A DNA stretch of 64,000 bases, taken from JAOUGY01 sp963785075 (GTDB lineage Bacteria; Actinomycetota; Acidimicrobiia; Spongiisociales; ZC4RG35). How positions within the stretch are numbered: the stretch's first letter is position 1; the number at the start of each line of letters is the position of its first letter. The notes under the pieces are model-generated. The model saw only the letters and a program-made list of their open reading frames with translations, made no database searches and was not told where the DNA came from. Below, piece by piece: positions 32,634-40,236 of this stretch. The stretch covers positions 62,001 through 126,000 of the forward strand of contig CAWATW010000006.1 in assembly GCA_963785075.1 (NCBI GenBank), written 5' to 3'. The translations under genes and the position numbers were made by a program.

Positions 32634-33383
32634 TCATGTCATGTATCGGCCACCGTTGACATGCAAGGTCTGACCGGTGACGAATCCGGCCTCTCGCGAT
32701 GCCAGGAAAAGCACCCAGCCGGCCAACTCCTCCGGCTCCTGATATCGACCCAGCGGGATCGACCTGGCCGTGGCCGCACGTTCGTCGGCGTCGCGCAACT
32801 CCAGGATGCGCTCGGTGAGCACGGCCGATGGGGCGATGGCATTCACCGTGATCCCATCGCCCGCCAGTTCACTCGCCATCACCCGTGTCAGGGAGTGGAC
32901 CCCTGCCTTGGCCGACGCGTACGCCGGTGCGGTCCGATACGTGGCCAGCCGGCCGGCCAAGGATCCGAGGTTGATGATCCGTCCCGCCTCGGATCGGCGC
33001 AGCAGTGGCGTCGCAGCTTGCGACACCAGGAACACCGACGTGAGGTTCAGCTCGAGGATCCGCGTCCATTCGGCCGGTTCGACATCTTCGGTGGCCTGCT
33101 GGGCCGCAAATCCGCCGGCGTTGTTGACCAGCACGTCCAGCCTTCCATGCGCAGCCTCGATGTGCTCGAACGCCGATGCGATGGACGCCGGTGACGTGAC
33201 ATCACACGCGACAAAGGTTGCACCATCCACGGTCGCTTCCCGCCCCAGCGACTCGTCGATGTCGAGAGACACCACCTGTGCTCCGGCGCCGGCAAACGCC
33301 CTCGCCACGGCGCGTCCGATTCCAGTGGCTGCCCCTGTGACGGCCACCACGGAGTCTGGGAACCGGAAATCGACGTTCTTCAA
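32634..33383 (-). CDS. SDR family oxidoreductase
   Basis: 249 residues, classical SDR: TGAATGIG near residue 16, NNAG near residue 87, Ser in LGSLAG, and YASAK (Tyr-x3-Lys). The C-terminal SxxxTGQTLHVNGG motif is present. The start is taken as TTG 33381-33383 because GGGGAGGAAG precedes it at ideal spacing. The ATG at 33449 would add an arginine-rich, non-conserved stretch. It is the first gene of the ten-gene carbamoyl/molybdenum operon, divergent from the DRE-TIM gene, and so probably oxidises an early intermediate. Confidence 0.9.
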   Translation of the reverse strand: MKNVDFRFPDSVVAVTGAATGIGRAVARAFAGAGAQVVSLDIDESLGREATVDGATFVACDVTSPASIASAFEHIEAAHGRLDVLVNNAGGFAAQQATEDVEPAEWTRILELNLTSVFLVSQAATPLLRRSEAGRIINLGSLAGRLATYRTAPAYASAKAGVHSLTRVMASELAGDGITVNAIAPSAVLTERILELRDADERAATARSIPLGRYQEPEELAGWVLFLASREAGFVTGQTLHVNGGRYMT

Positions 33384-33482
33384 GGCTTCCTCCCCAAAGT
33401 CAGAGCCTCCACAACGGGCACGATGCCGACTCGATCGTATATGATGCAAAATCTAGACGAGTCCGCAGAGGAGCCGTGCCGC
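33384..33482. promoter_or_regulatory. Divergent promoter region between the 23-33 kb and 33-40 kb operons
   Basis: This 99-base gap separates two large divergent operons. A near-palindrome ATCGTATATGAT (33434-33445) contains TATGAT, a good -10 for the plus strand, and reads similarly on the minus strand. An A-rich stretch follows (33448-33451). The site may be a shared -10 region or a GntR-like operator; no clear -35 is visible. Ribosome binding sites for both genes lie at the edges. Confidence 0.4.
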
Positions 33483-34712
33483 ATGTCTGAGACACCGTGG
33501 AAAACCGACCAGTGGTTTTCGAGCCCATGGAACTATCTCCCCGAGGTCACCGAAGGATTCCAGATCCCCGACAAGGTCGAAATCCACGATGTGACGCTTC
33601 GTGACGGCGAGCAACAGGCGGGTGTCGAGTTCACCGCCGACGACAAGGTTCGCATCGCCGAGGCCCTGGCAGAGGCCGGCATCCACCGGATAGAAGCCGG
33701 GCTTCCGGCCGTGTCGCCGGCCGACAAGGAAGCGATCGAGCGAATGGTCGCAGCGGACCTCCCGACCGAGATATATGCCTTCTCCCGATGCATGATCGCC
33801 GATGTGGACCTGGCGACGGAGTGCGGAGTCAAGGGCGTCGTCATGGAGGTCCCGGCCAGCCATCATCTCATCGAAAAGGCCTACCAGTGGCCGGTCGAGA
33901 AGGCGATTGCAGCGTCCGTCGAGTCCACCAAGCACGCTCATGAGAACGGTCTGCAGGTGACGTTCTTCCCCATCGATGCCACCCGGGCCTCGATGACCGA
34001 GCTGCTCGACGACCTGGAGACCGTCGCCACCGAGGGGCACGTCGACAAGATCGCCCTGGTCGACACGTTCGGAGTGACCTCGCCCCACGCCATCAGCTAC
34101 TACACGAGGCGTGTGCGGGAGCGGCTCAACGTTCCGCTCGAGACACATTTCCACATGGACTTCGGCATGGGGGTCGCCAACTCGATCCTGGCACTCACCG
34201 AAGGAGCCTCCGTCATCCACACCACGGTGAGCGGCCTCGGCGAGCGTGCAGGGAATGCCCCGACCGAGGAGACGGTGCTGGCGTTGCTCACGATGTACGG
34301 AATCGACACGGGCATCGACACCACCAAGTTCACCTCGATCGCACGCCTCGTCGCCGAGCTCTCCGGGGTCGTTCAGCCTTCGAACCGACCCATCACCGGA
34401 GACATGCTGTACAACGTCGAGTCCGGCATCATCACGACGTGGGTGAAGAACGTCGGCGACGATCTCCTCGAGCCCTTCCCCTACCGGCCTGAGTTGGTAG
34501 GACAGGCAGACCCGAAGATCGTGCTGGGCAAAGGCTCAGGCCTCGACTCGGTTGCCATCTGGCTCGGGCGCCACGGCATCTATGACGCCGAGACCAAGGA
34601 GATCGAGGCGATCCTCGCCGAGGTCAAAGGACGCTCTCTGGCGAAGAAGGGCCTTCTGGACGACGATGAGTTCCTGGACATCGTACGGGAGGTGTTGCCC
34701 GACAGGGTGTGA
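33483..34712 (+). CDS. DRE-TIM metallolyase, isopropylmalate/homocitrate synthase-like
   Basis: 409 residues. VEIHDVTLRDGEQQAGVEF (about residues 34-52) is the DRE motif of the family and ETHFHMDFGMG near residue 219 is the HxH metal site. VSGLGERAGNAPTEE is the conserved loop after the barrel. The C-terminal part lacks the leucine-binding regulatory domain of LeuA. The family makes or breaks C-C bonds between acyl-CoA and 2-oxoacids (HMG-CoA lyase, homocitrate or citramalate synthase). It is the first gene of the plus-strand operon, so it is likely catabolic and not biosynthetic. ATG 33483; GAGGAG lies 9 bases upstream. Confidence 0.88.
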   Translation: MSETPWKTDQWFSSPWNYLPEVTEGFQIPDKVEIHDVTLRDGEQQAGVEFTADDKVRIAEALAEAGIHRIEAGLPAVSPADKEAIERMVAADLPTEIYAFSRCMIADVDLATECGVKGVVMEVPASHHLIEKAYQWPVEKAIAASVESTKHAHENGLQVTFFPIDATRASMTELLDDLETVATEGHVDKIALVDTFGVTSPHAISYYTRRVRERLNVPLETHFHMDFGMGVANSILALTEGASVIHTTVSGLGERAGNAPTEETVLALLTMYGIDTGIDTTKFTSIARLVAELSGVVQPSNRPITGDMLYNVESGIITTWVKNVGDDLLEPFPYRPELVGQADPKIVLGKGSGLDSVAIWLGRHGIYDAETKEIEAILAEVKGRSLAKKGLLDDDEFLDIVREVLPDRV

Positions 34713-34757
34713 CTCTGAGCCGGAAGAGAGAGTATTGGTAGAGAAAGGATCGAACCT

Positions 34758-35996
34758 ATGAGAGAGGCGTTCTTCGGCCTCAGCACCGATTGGAAAGAGG
34801 GAATCAACTGGGCGACCGTCCGGGACTGGCGCCTCAAGCGAGCCCACGCCGAGATGGAGAAGGCCGGCCTCGGCGCCCTCCTGCTGTTCTATGACGAGAA
34901 CATGCGCTACGTCTCGTCCACGCTCACGCCAGGGTGGAACCGGCTCAAGCCAGGACTCCGGTACGTCGTGCTTCCCGCCGGCAAACCACCGATCGTGTAC
35001 GAGCAGGGCGACATCGGATTCCATCTCGAGGTCCACAACCCGTGGATCCCGAAGGAGAACATCCGGCACTCGTACATCTGGATCAAGGGCGCCGTTGGCC
35101 CAGCCGCCGAGCAGCAGGTCAACAAGTTCGTGAACTCGCTCATGAACGATCTCGAAGAGGCCGGCGTCAAGGACATGCCGCTCGGCGTCGATTTCATCGA
35201 CATCAACCTGATGCGTGAGTTCGAGAAGCGGAACATCAACTGGACAGACGGCATGACCCCGATGATGAATGCCAGGGCCGTCAAGAGCCCCGACGAGATC
35301 AAGGCGTTCTCGATCGTCGGATCCATCTGCGACTACGTCCATTACGAGCTCACCAACTACATCAAGCCGGGCATGACCGAGAACGAGGTCGCAGCCTTCG
35401 GATTCGAAAAGCTGTATTCGATCCCCGGCATGGAAGACGTCGAGGACGTCATCGTGTCCTCGGGTCCCAATGCGTGGCCCAACTGGCGGAACTTCTCGGA
35501 TCGGATGATCCGTCCCGGAGAACTCGTCATCATCGACCTGGCAGCCCTCACGTGGAACGGCTTCAAGTCGTGCTGCTATCGCACGTACTGCGTCGGAGGC
35601 AAGCCGACCGATGAGCACAAGGCAACCTACGACGAGGCACACCGCTGGCTGTGGGACTCGATCGAGATGGTCAAGCCGGGGGTGACCACCGCGGACGTCG
35701 CTGCCAAGTGGCCGTCGGCTCAAGAGGCCTGGGGCTACGAGGAAGAGGACCAGGCCGCCGCCAACAACTGGGGGCACGGGCTGGGACTCGCCCAGTACGA
35801 CCCACCGGTCATATCGCGCATCTGGTCGCTCGACCATCCGGTCGAGATCCAGAAGGGCATGACGTTCGCGCTGGAGACTCAGCACGGCAAGCTCCACGAC
35901 CATGGAGTGCGCCTGGAGGAGATGCTCTACGTCACGGACACCGGATACGAGATGGTGACCACCTACAAGCAGCACGAGATCATCGAGATCGACTGA
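34758..35996 (+). CDS. M24 (pita-bread fold) protein, creatinase/aminopeptidase P-like
   Basis: 412 residues: an N-terminal creatinase-like domain (to about 165) and a C-terminal pita-bread domain. Of the five metal ligands of M24 peptidases, one Asp (VIIDLAALTWNGF), the His (GHGLGLAQYDPP), and two Glu (ALETQHG, RLEEMLY) can be aligned. The second Asp is lost: the usual SD-x-TRT reads SCCYRT. A two-metal peptidase is thus unlikely; a creatinase-like C-N hydrolase, a lyase or another non-peptidase is more probable. ATG 34758 follows AGAAAGGA. A strong hairpin follows the stop. Confidence 0.85.
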   Translation: MREAFFGLSTDWKEGINWATVRDWRLKRAHAEMEKAGLGALLLFYDENMRYVSSTLTPGWNRLKPGLRYVVLPAGKPPIVYEQGDIGFHLEVHNPWIPKENIRHSYIWIKGAVGPAAEQQVNKFVNSLMNDLEEAGVKDMPLGVDFIDINLMREFEKRNINWTDGMTPMMNARAVKSPDEIKAFSIVGSICDYVHYELTNYIKPGMTENEVAAFGFEKLYSIPGMEDVEDVIVSSGPNAWPNWRNFSDRMIRPGELVIIDLAALTWNGFKSCCYRTYCVGGKPTDEHKATYDEAHRWLWDSIEMVKPGVTTADVAAKWPSAQEAWGYEEEDQAAANNWGHGLGLAQYDPPVISRIWSLDHPVEIQKGMTFALETQHGKLHDHGVRLEEMLYVTDTGYEMVTTYKQHEIIEID

Positions 35997-36014
35997 CAAT
36001 CGATCTCGCGCCCC

Positions 36015-36050
36015 CGAGGCCGCCCATCCTCCTCCTGGTGGGCGGCCTCG
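36015..36050 (+). terminator. Hairpin, 12-bp stem, after the M24 gene
   Basis: CGAGGCCGCCCA and TGGGCGGCCTCG form a perfect 12-bp stem around a 12-base loop. It sits 18 bases after the stop at 35996 and 20 bases before the next ATG. No U-run follows, so it may act as an intrinsic-like partial terminator or an mRNA end stabiliser that separates expression of the first two genes from the next four. Confidence 0.6.
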
Positions 36051-36069
36051 CCACGTAGATTCTGTCTTC

Positions 36070-37737
36070 ATGATCCTCACACTCGATCAGCCCCAGGCAA
36101 CCGACCCGCTGGTCTCCGGCGCCAAGGCGGCGTGGTTGGCGCGAGCCCGGCAGGCCGGACTTCCCGTGCTCGAAGGCATCATCGTGCCTGCAGAGGCGTC
36201 AAAGAGTGCGATGGAGCTCGCCATACAGGTGATGGAACAGCGAGGGTCCGGCGGAGCCCGCCTCGCCATCACCGGTATGGCGCTCTCGGACGAACTGACC
36301 AACGCTCTCGAAGCCGGCGCCGCCCACATGCCCGAGCCGATGGTCGTGCGTTCTTCGACCCTGTTGGAAGAGCGAGGCGAGTGGTCTGGGGCGTTCACTT
36401 CATACCTCGACATCAACCACGGCGAGCTCGCCACCGCCGTGAAAGGCTGTTGGGCTTCGTCGTTCACCGTCCACACCCTGGAGCGTTTCGAGGTCGCAGG
36501 CGTGACACCGGGCTCTACTTCCATGGCCGTGCTGGTCCAGCCCTTGCTGACCACGGATTTCGGCGGGACTGCCCGCATCAGTGGCGATGATGTGCTGGTG
36601 GTGGGCGTGGCCGGTTCTCCGGCCCCGTTGGTGCAGGGCTGGGAGCCAGGCGCCCACGTTCGCGTGGGTCCGTCCGGGAACACATCCGGTGAATCCGGCG
36701 TCGAGTTGCTCGGCTCGGAGCTGCCTGCCCGGGTGGCGGACGTCCTTCGATCGGCCCATGAGATGCTCGGTGTCACCTCGTGTGAGTGGGGATCGTCCAA
36801 CGGCGCAGTGACACTGTTCCAGGTGATGCGCTCGGTGGTCCAGCCGACCGCCGAGCTCGACGCACCAGCCGAGCTCGCCACCCCCCTGGCACTCCAGGTC
36901 GCGCAGGCAGCGCGCCGCGCTCCCGGTCCGATGGGGGAGGCACTGATCCTGCCGTGGGCGGTTGCGGCACCGGATCTGTTGGACTCCGAAGTCGCACCGA
37001 TCGACATCGACCCCGTGGAAGCGCTCCGGGCCGGCACGCAACACGCGGCCACGCTCACATCCGCCGTGTGGGGTCGGCCGAAGCCTGTTGCTCATGCCGA
37101 CTCGCAACATGGGCTCCGCGCGCTACGAGGCAGCGATCCGGGCGACGCGCTGGCCGAGGTCGGCCGACTTCGGCGCCCTGATCCGGAACAGGCGCGACTC
37201 GTCCTTGGTCTTGTCGCCAGGGTCCGTGAGGCGCTGGTTGCCAAAGGAGCCGTGAGCAAGCCCGAGCTGGCATGGCACATCGACCCGGCATCGGCGGCCA
37301 AGATCCTCGGATCATCGGAGCCCCCACTTCTTCGAGACCGCATCGGATTCGGTCGCTGGGAACCATTCGACGCCGGGGTGGTGCTGGCGCAAGGCACGAT
37401 CGTCGAAGGCACTCCGGCGGCGCCCGGAGTGGCGGTGGGGAGGCTCTGCTTCGTGGCTGGGCCAGGGGACAGCGCAGCTTTCCGGGCGCGGGACGTGGTG
37501 GTGGGCACCCATCCCCTGCCAAACCACGCGGCCCTGCTCTGGGACGCGGCCGCCCTCGTGACGACGGGCGGCGGGCCGGGTGCCCACCTCTTCGAGTCGG
37601 CGCGAGCACTCGCCATTCCCGCCGTGTGTGGCATGCACCTCGACGAGGCGTTGAAGAAGCCTCTCGACCGGCTCGATGAGACCTACGTCATCGCCGTCGA
37701 CGGTACGAACGGCACGGTGGCGGTGATGCCGTGGTGA
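36070..37737 (+). CDS. PEP-synthase/rifampin-phosphotransferase-like two-domain phosphotransferase
   Basis: 555 residues. The N-terminal half is the ATP-grasp nucleotide-binding domain of PEP synthase/PPDK (VVRSSTLLEERGEWSGAF near residue 92). The C-terminus is the phosphohistidine swivelling domain: GTPAAPGVAVGR near residue 443 and GGGPGAHLFESARALAIPAV near residue 503, with the phospho-His in GAH. The PEP/pyruvate-binding TIM barrel is absent. The layout resembles rifampin phosphotransferases and the split phenylphosphate synthase, which pass a phosphate from ATP via His to an alcohol or phenol. It may phosphorylate a catabolic substrate. ATG 36070; the stop overlaps the next gene. Confidence 0.83.
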   Translation: MILTLDQPQATDPLVSGAKAAWLARARQAGLPVLEGIIVPAEASKSAMELAIQVMEQRGSGGARLAITGMALSDELTNALEAGAAHMPEPMVVRSSTLLEERGEWSGAFTSYLDINHGELATAVKGCWASSFTVHTLERFEVAGVTPGSTSMAVLVQPLLTTDFGGTARISGDDVLVVGVAGSPAPLVQGWEPGAHVRVGPSGNTSGESGVELLGSELPARVADVLRSAHEMLGVTSCEWGSSNGAVTLFQVMRSVVQPTAELDAPAELATPLALQVAQAARRAPGPMGEALILPWAVAAPDLLDSEVAPIDIDPVEALRAGTQHAATLTSAVWGRPKPVAHADSQHGLRALRGSDPGDALAEVGRLRRPDPEQARLVLGLVARVREALVAKGAVSKPELAWHIDPASAAKILGSSEPPLLRDRIGFGRWEPFDAGVVLAQGTIVEGTPAAPGVAVGRLCFVAGPGDSAAFRARDVVVGTHPLPNHAALLWDAAALVTTGGGPGAHLFESARALAIPAVCGMHLDEALKKPLDRLDETYVIAVDGTNGTVAVMPW

Positions 37738-38618
37738 CCGAAACTGCAGTCGGGCGGGTCGGCATCATCGGTCTCGGGGTCATGGGTGGATCAACCGGTC
37801 GACATCTCGTGGCGGCAGGTTTCGAAGTACACGGTTTCGATGTCGATCCCGATCGGTGCTCCGCGTTCGCCGCTCTGGGGGCGACGGTTCACGAGTCCGC
37901 AGCCGATGTGTCTCGTATTGCCGACACGATCGTCACGTGGCTCCCATCGCCCCAAGCCCTCACAGACACCGTCGAAGGGGTGATCGGTGCCGCTGCACCG
38001 GGCACGGTGCTGATCGAGATGGGGACGTTGTCCCTGACCGCCAAACACGCTGCTCGGGAGCGACTCGCGGCCTCCGGCATCTCGATGCTCGACTGCCCGG
38101 TGAGCGGAACCGGTCGCCAGGCGGAGGACGCGAGCCTCGTCGTCTACGGATCGGGTCCAAGAGAAGTCTTCGATTCGCGCACACCGATCTTCGAACCGAT
38201 CGGGTCCTGGCGCTACCTGGGCGAGTTCGGCAACGGCAGCGTCATGAAGTTCATCGCCAACCTCTTGGTCACCGTTCACACGCTCGCCGCCGCCGAAGCT
38301 CACAATCTGGGCGCCGCGGCCGGCATGGACCCGGCGCTGGTTCAACAGGTGATCGCCGAGGGAGTCGGGTCGTCTCGCATGTGGGAGATCAGGGGATCGA
38401 TGATGGCCACCGACTCCTACGAGCCCCCGGCCGGACGCCTCGACATCATCAAGAAGGACGCCGGGCTGATCGCCGACTACGCCAGGGAGAGCCTCGTTGC
38501 CACCCCGGCGCTCGACCTGGCCCTGGATCTCTTTCGCCGTGCGTCGGACGAGGGTCTTGGGGACCTCGACGCGGCAGCGATCAGGCTCCACCTGCAACAC
38601 CTGGGAGGTTCGAGATGA
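37734..38618 (+). CDS. NAD(P)-dependent oxidoreductase, 3-hydroxyisobutyrate dehydrogenase family
   Basis: 294 residues. GIIGLGVMGGSTGRHL at the N-terminus is the family's cofactor motif. CPVSGTGRQAEDASL near residue 120 is the substrate-binding DxPVSGG-like segment. The catalytic lysine is in GNGSVMKFIANLL near residue 170. Members oxidise beta-hydroxyacids such as 3-hydroxyisobutyrate, tartronate semialdehyde precursors or sulfolactaldehyde. The start is GTG 37734, giving a GTGA overlap with the phosphotransferase; GTG 37731 is also possible. It ends in ATGA overlap with the next SDR. Confidence 0.9.
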   Translation: MTETAVGRVGIIGLGVMGGSTGRHLVAAGFEVHGFDVDPDRCSAFAALGATVHESAADVSRIADTIVTWLPSPQALTDTVEGVIGAAAPGTVLIEMGTLSLTAKHAARERLAASGISMLDCPVSGTGRQAEDASLVVYGSGPREVFDSRTPIFEPIGSWRYLGEFGNGSVMKFIANLLVTVHTLAAAEAHNLGAAAGMDPALVQQVIAEGVGSSRMWEIRGSMMATDSYEPPAGRLDIIKKDAGLIADYARESLVATPALDLALDLFRRASDEGLGDLDAAAIRLHLQHLGGSR

Positions 38619-39355
38619 CCGGTCGGCTCGACGGTCGCCATGTTCTCATCACGGGTGCCGGCGGCGGCATCGGTTCGACACTCGCCCGTGGTCTGGTCGA
38701 CGAGGGCGCCCGGGTGTTCCTGGGCGATCGACGGCGAGAAGTGTCCGAGCTGGCAGACGAAATCGGTGTGGGCTGGGTCGAGGTCGACGTGCGCGACCCA
38801 GGCTCGGTCGAAGCGATGGTGCGACAAGCGATCGACCACGGCGGAATGGTCGACGGGCTCGTGTGCGCCCACGGGCTCTCCACCTATGTGCCCTTCCTGG
38901 ATCTGTCGCTCGAAGAGTGGAATCGAGTCATCGAGGTGAATCTGACCGGCAATTTCCTGGTGGGTCGAGCGGTGGCGAGGCAGATGGTCGACGCAGGGAT
39001 CGGCGGATCGTTCGTCATGATCGCCTCGACACTCGGGTGGGTCGGCGCCAAGCACCGTATCCACTACCTCGCATCGAAAGGCGGCGTGAACATGCTCACC
39101 CGGGGAATGGCGCTCGATCTCACCGAGCACGACATACGGGTCAACGCCATCGGCCCCGGAGCGATCGTCACCGAGATGACCCGCCCCCGTTGGGACGACG
39201 CAGCGGCGCTGGCCGCCACGGAAGCCAGGACGCCGATGGGGAGGATGGGCCGGCCCGGGGAGTTGGTCGGGGGCGTGGTCTATCTGCTCTCGGATGAGGC
39301 CTCGTTCACCACCGGAACCACGCTCTACATCGACGGCGGTTGGACGGCCCAATGA
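38615..39355 (+). CDS. SDR family oxidoreductase
   Basis: 246 residues, classical SDR with TGAGGGIG near residue 14, Ser in IASTLG and YLASK (Tyr-x3-Lys). The C-terminal FTTGTTLYIDGGW is present. ATG 38615 is preceded by GGGAGG and overlaps the previous stop by ATGA. Its own stop overlaps the hydrolase start by ATGA, so four successive genes in this operon are translationally coupled. Substrate unknown; it presumably oxidises a hydroxyl created upstream in the pathway. Confidence 0.9.
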   Translation: MTGRLDGRHVLITGAGGGIGSTLARGLVDEGARVFLGDRRREVSELADEIGVGWVEVDVRDPGSVEAMVRQAIDHGGMVDGLVCAHGLSTYVPFLDLSLEEWNRVIEVNLTGNFLVGRAVARQMVDAGIGGSFVMIASTLGWVGAKHRIHYLASKGGVNMLTRGMALDLTEHDIRVNAIGPGAIVTEMTRPRWDDAAALAATEARTPMGRMGRPGELVGGVVYLLSDEASFTTGTTLYIDGGWTAQ

Positions 39356-40197
39356 TCCGGGCCGAGCCGATCCGCATCGAGACCGAGACCCAACCGCTCG
39401 ACGGTCTGTGGTACGAGCCGGACGGCGAGATACGGGGTGTCGTGCAGCTGTTCCATGGCAACACCATGAACTTCTACGTCGGCCCGCCCCGGTTCCTTCC
39501 GCCGGTCCTCATCGACCGGGGATTCGCCTGCCTCGCATACAACCGCCGAGGGCACGACGTGCTCTCGAACCGGGACAGCCGTGCCCTCGAAGGTGGCGCT
39601 TTCCAGACGGCAGCGGAGATGATCGAAGACGACGTCCTCGCCCATCGGTGGATCACCGACCGAGGATTCGGCCCGCCCGTCCTGATCGGCCACTCCAACG
39701 GCGGGACGCTCGCAGCCCGGCACGCCGCCGACCACCCCGAAGTCCCGGCACTGGTTCTGCTATCCGCCCACAGGGGCGGCAAGAACCTGATGCGAATGAT
39801 CGCAGCCCACGGTCTCATGGCCGGCGACCGGTACGATGAGATCACCGCGCGAGCGAGACACCTGGTGGCAGAAGGAAGGGGCGACGAGCTGATGCTCGTG
39901 CCCGGGTGGTGGTACGTCATCTCGGCCGGGACCTACTGCGAATACCTCGACAACATCCCGGACCTCTTGGAGGTTGCACGGTCCGTGTCCTGCCCAACGC
40001 TCACGTTGCGCGGTGACCAGGAGCCTCCTGACCTCTATCCGGTCGAGGAGTTTTCCCACATCGCTCCGGGGCCGGTTGACGCGGAACTCGTCCCCGGGTG
40101 CGGGCACTACTACTCCGGGCGCGAGCACACGGTGAGCGGCATGGTCATCCACTGGCTCGATTCGGTCCTCCCCGATCCCCAACCGGGGGCGAGGTAG
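39352..40197 (+). CDS. Alpha/beta hydrolase
   Basis: 281 residues with an alpha/beta hydrolase fold: oxyanion region VQLFHGNT, nucleophile elbow GHSNGG near residues 114-119 with the catalytic Ser, and the C-terminal His in GCGHYYSG. The acid residue is probably in LRGDQEPPD. It would cleave an ester, thioester or C-C bond. The ATG at 39352 is chosen for its ATGA overlap; an ATG at 39340 would lengthen it by four residues. It is the last gene of the plus operon and faces the molybdenum hydroxylase gene across a hairpin. Confidence 0.9.
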   Translation: MIRAEPIRIETETQPLDGLWYEPDGEIRGVVQLFHGNTMNFYVGPPRFLPPVLIDRGFACLAYNRRGHDVLSNRDSRALEGGAFQTAAEMIEDDVLAHRWITDRGFGPPVLIGHSNGGTLAARHAADHPEVPALVLLSAHRGGKNLMRMIAAHGLMAGDRYDEITARARHLVAEGRGDELMLVPGWWYVISAGTYCEYLDNIPDLLEVARSVSCPTLTLRGDQEPPDLYPVEEFSHIAPGPVDAELVPGCGHYYSGREHTVSGMVIHWLDSVLPDPQPGAR

Positions 40198-40198
40198 A

Positions 40199-40222
40199 GG
40201 CCGGACAAGTGGAGCTCCGGCC
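40199..40222. terminator. Convergent-gene hairpin, 7-bp stem
   Basis: GGCCGGA and TCCGGCC pair around a 10-base loop between the convergent ends of the hydrolase (40197) and the molybdenum hydroxylase (40237). No T-run is present on either side. Its position between two converging operons suggests a bidirectional terminator. Confidence 0.5.
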
Positions 40223-40236
40223 CCTACGTCCTCAGA

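Noticed and set aside
34758..35996. DMSP lyase DddP (M24 family)
   Set aside because: The metal-ligand pattern differs from DddP as I know it, and nothing in the neighbourhood suggests DMSP use.
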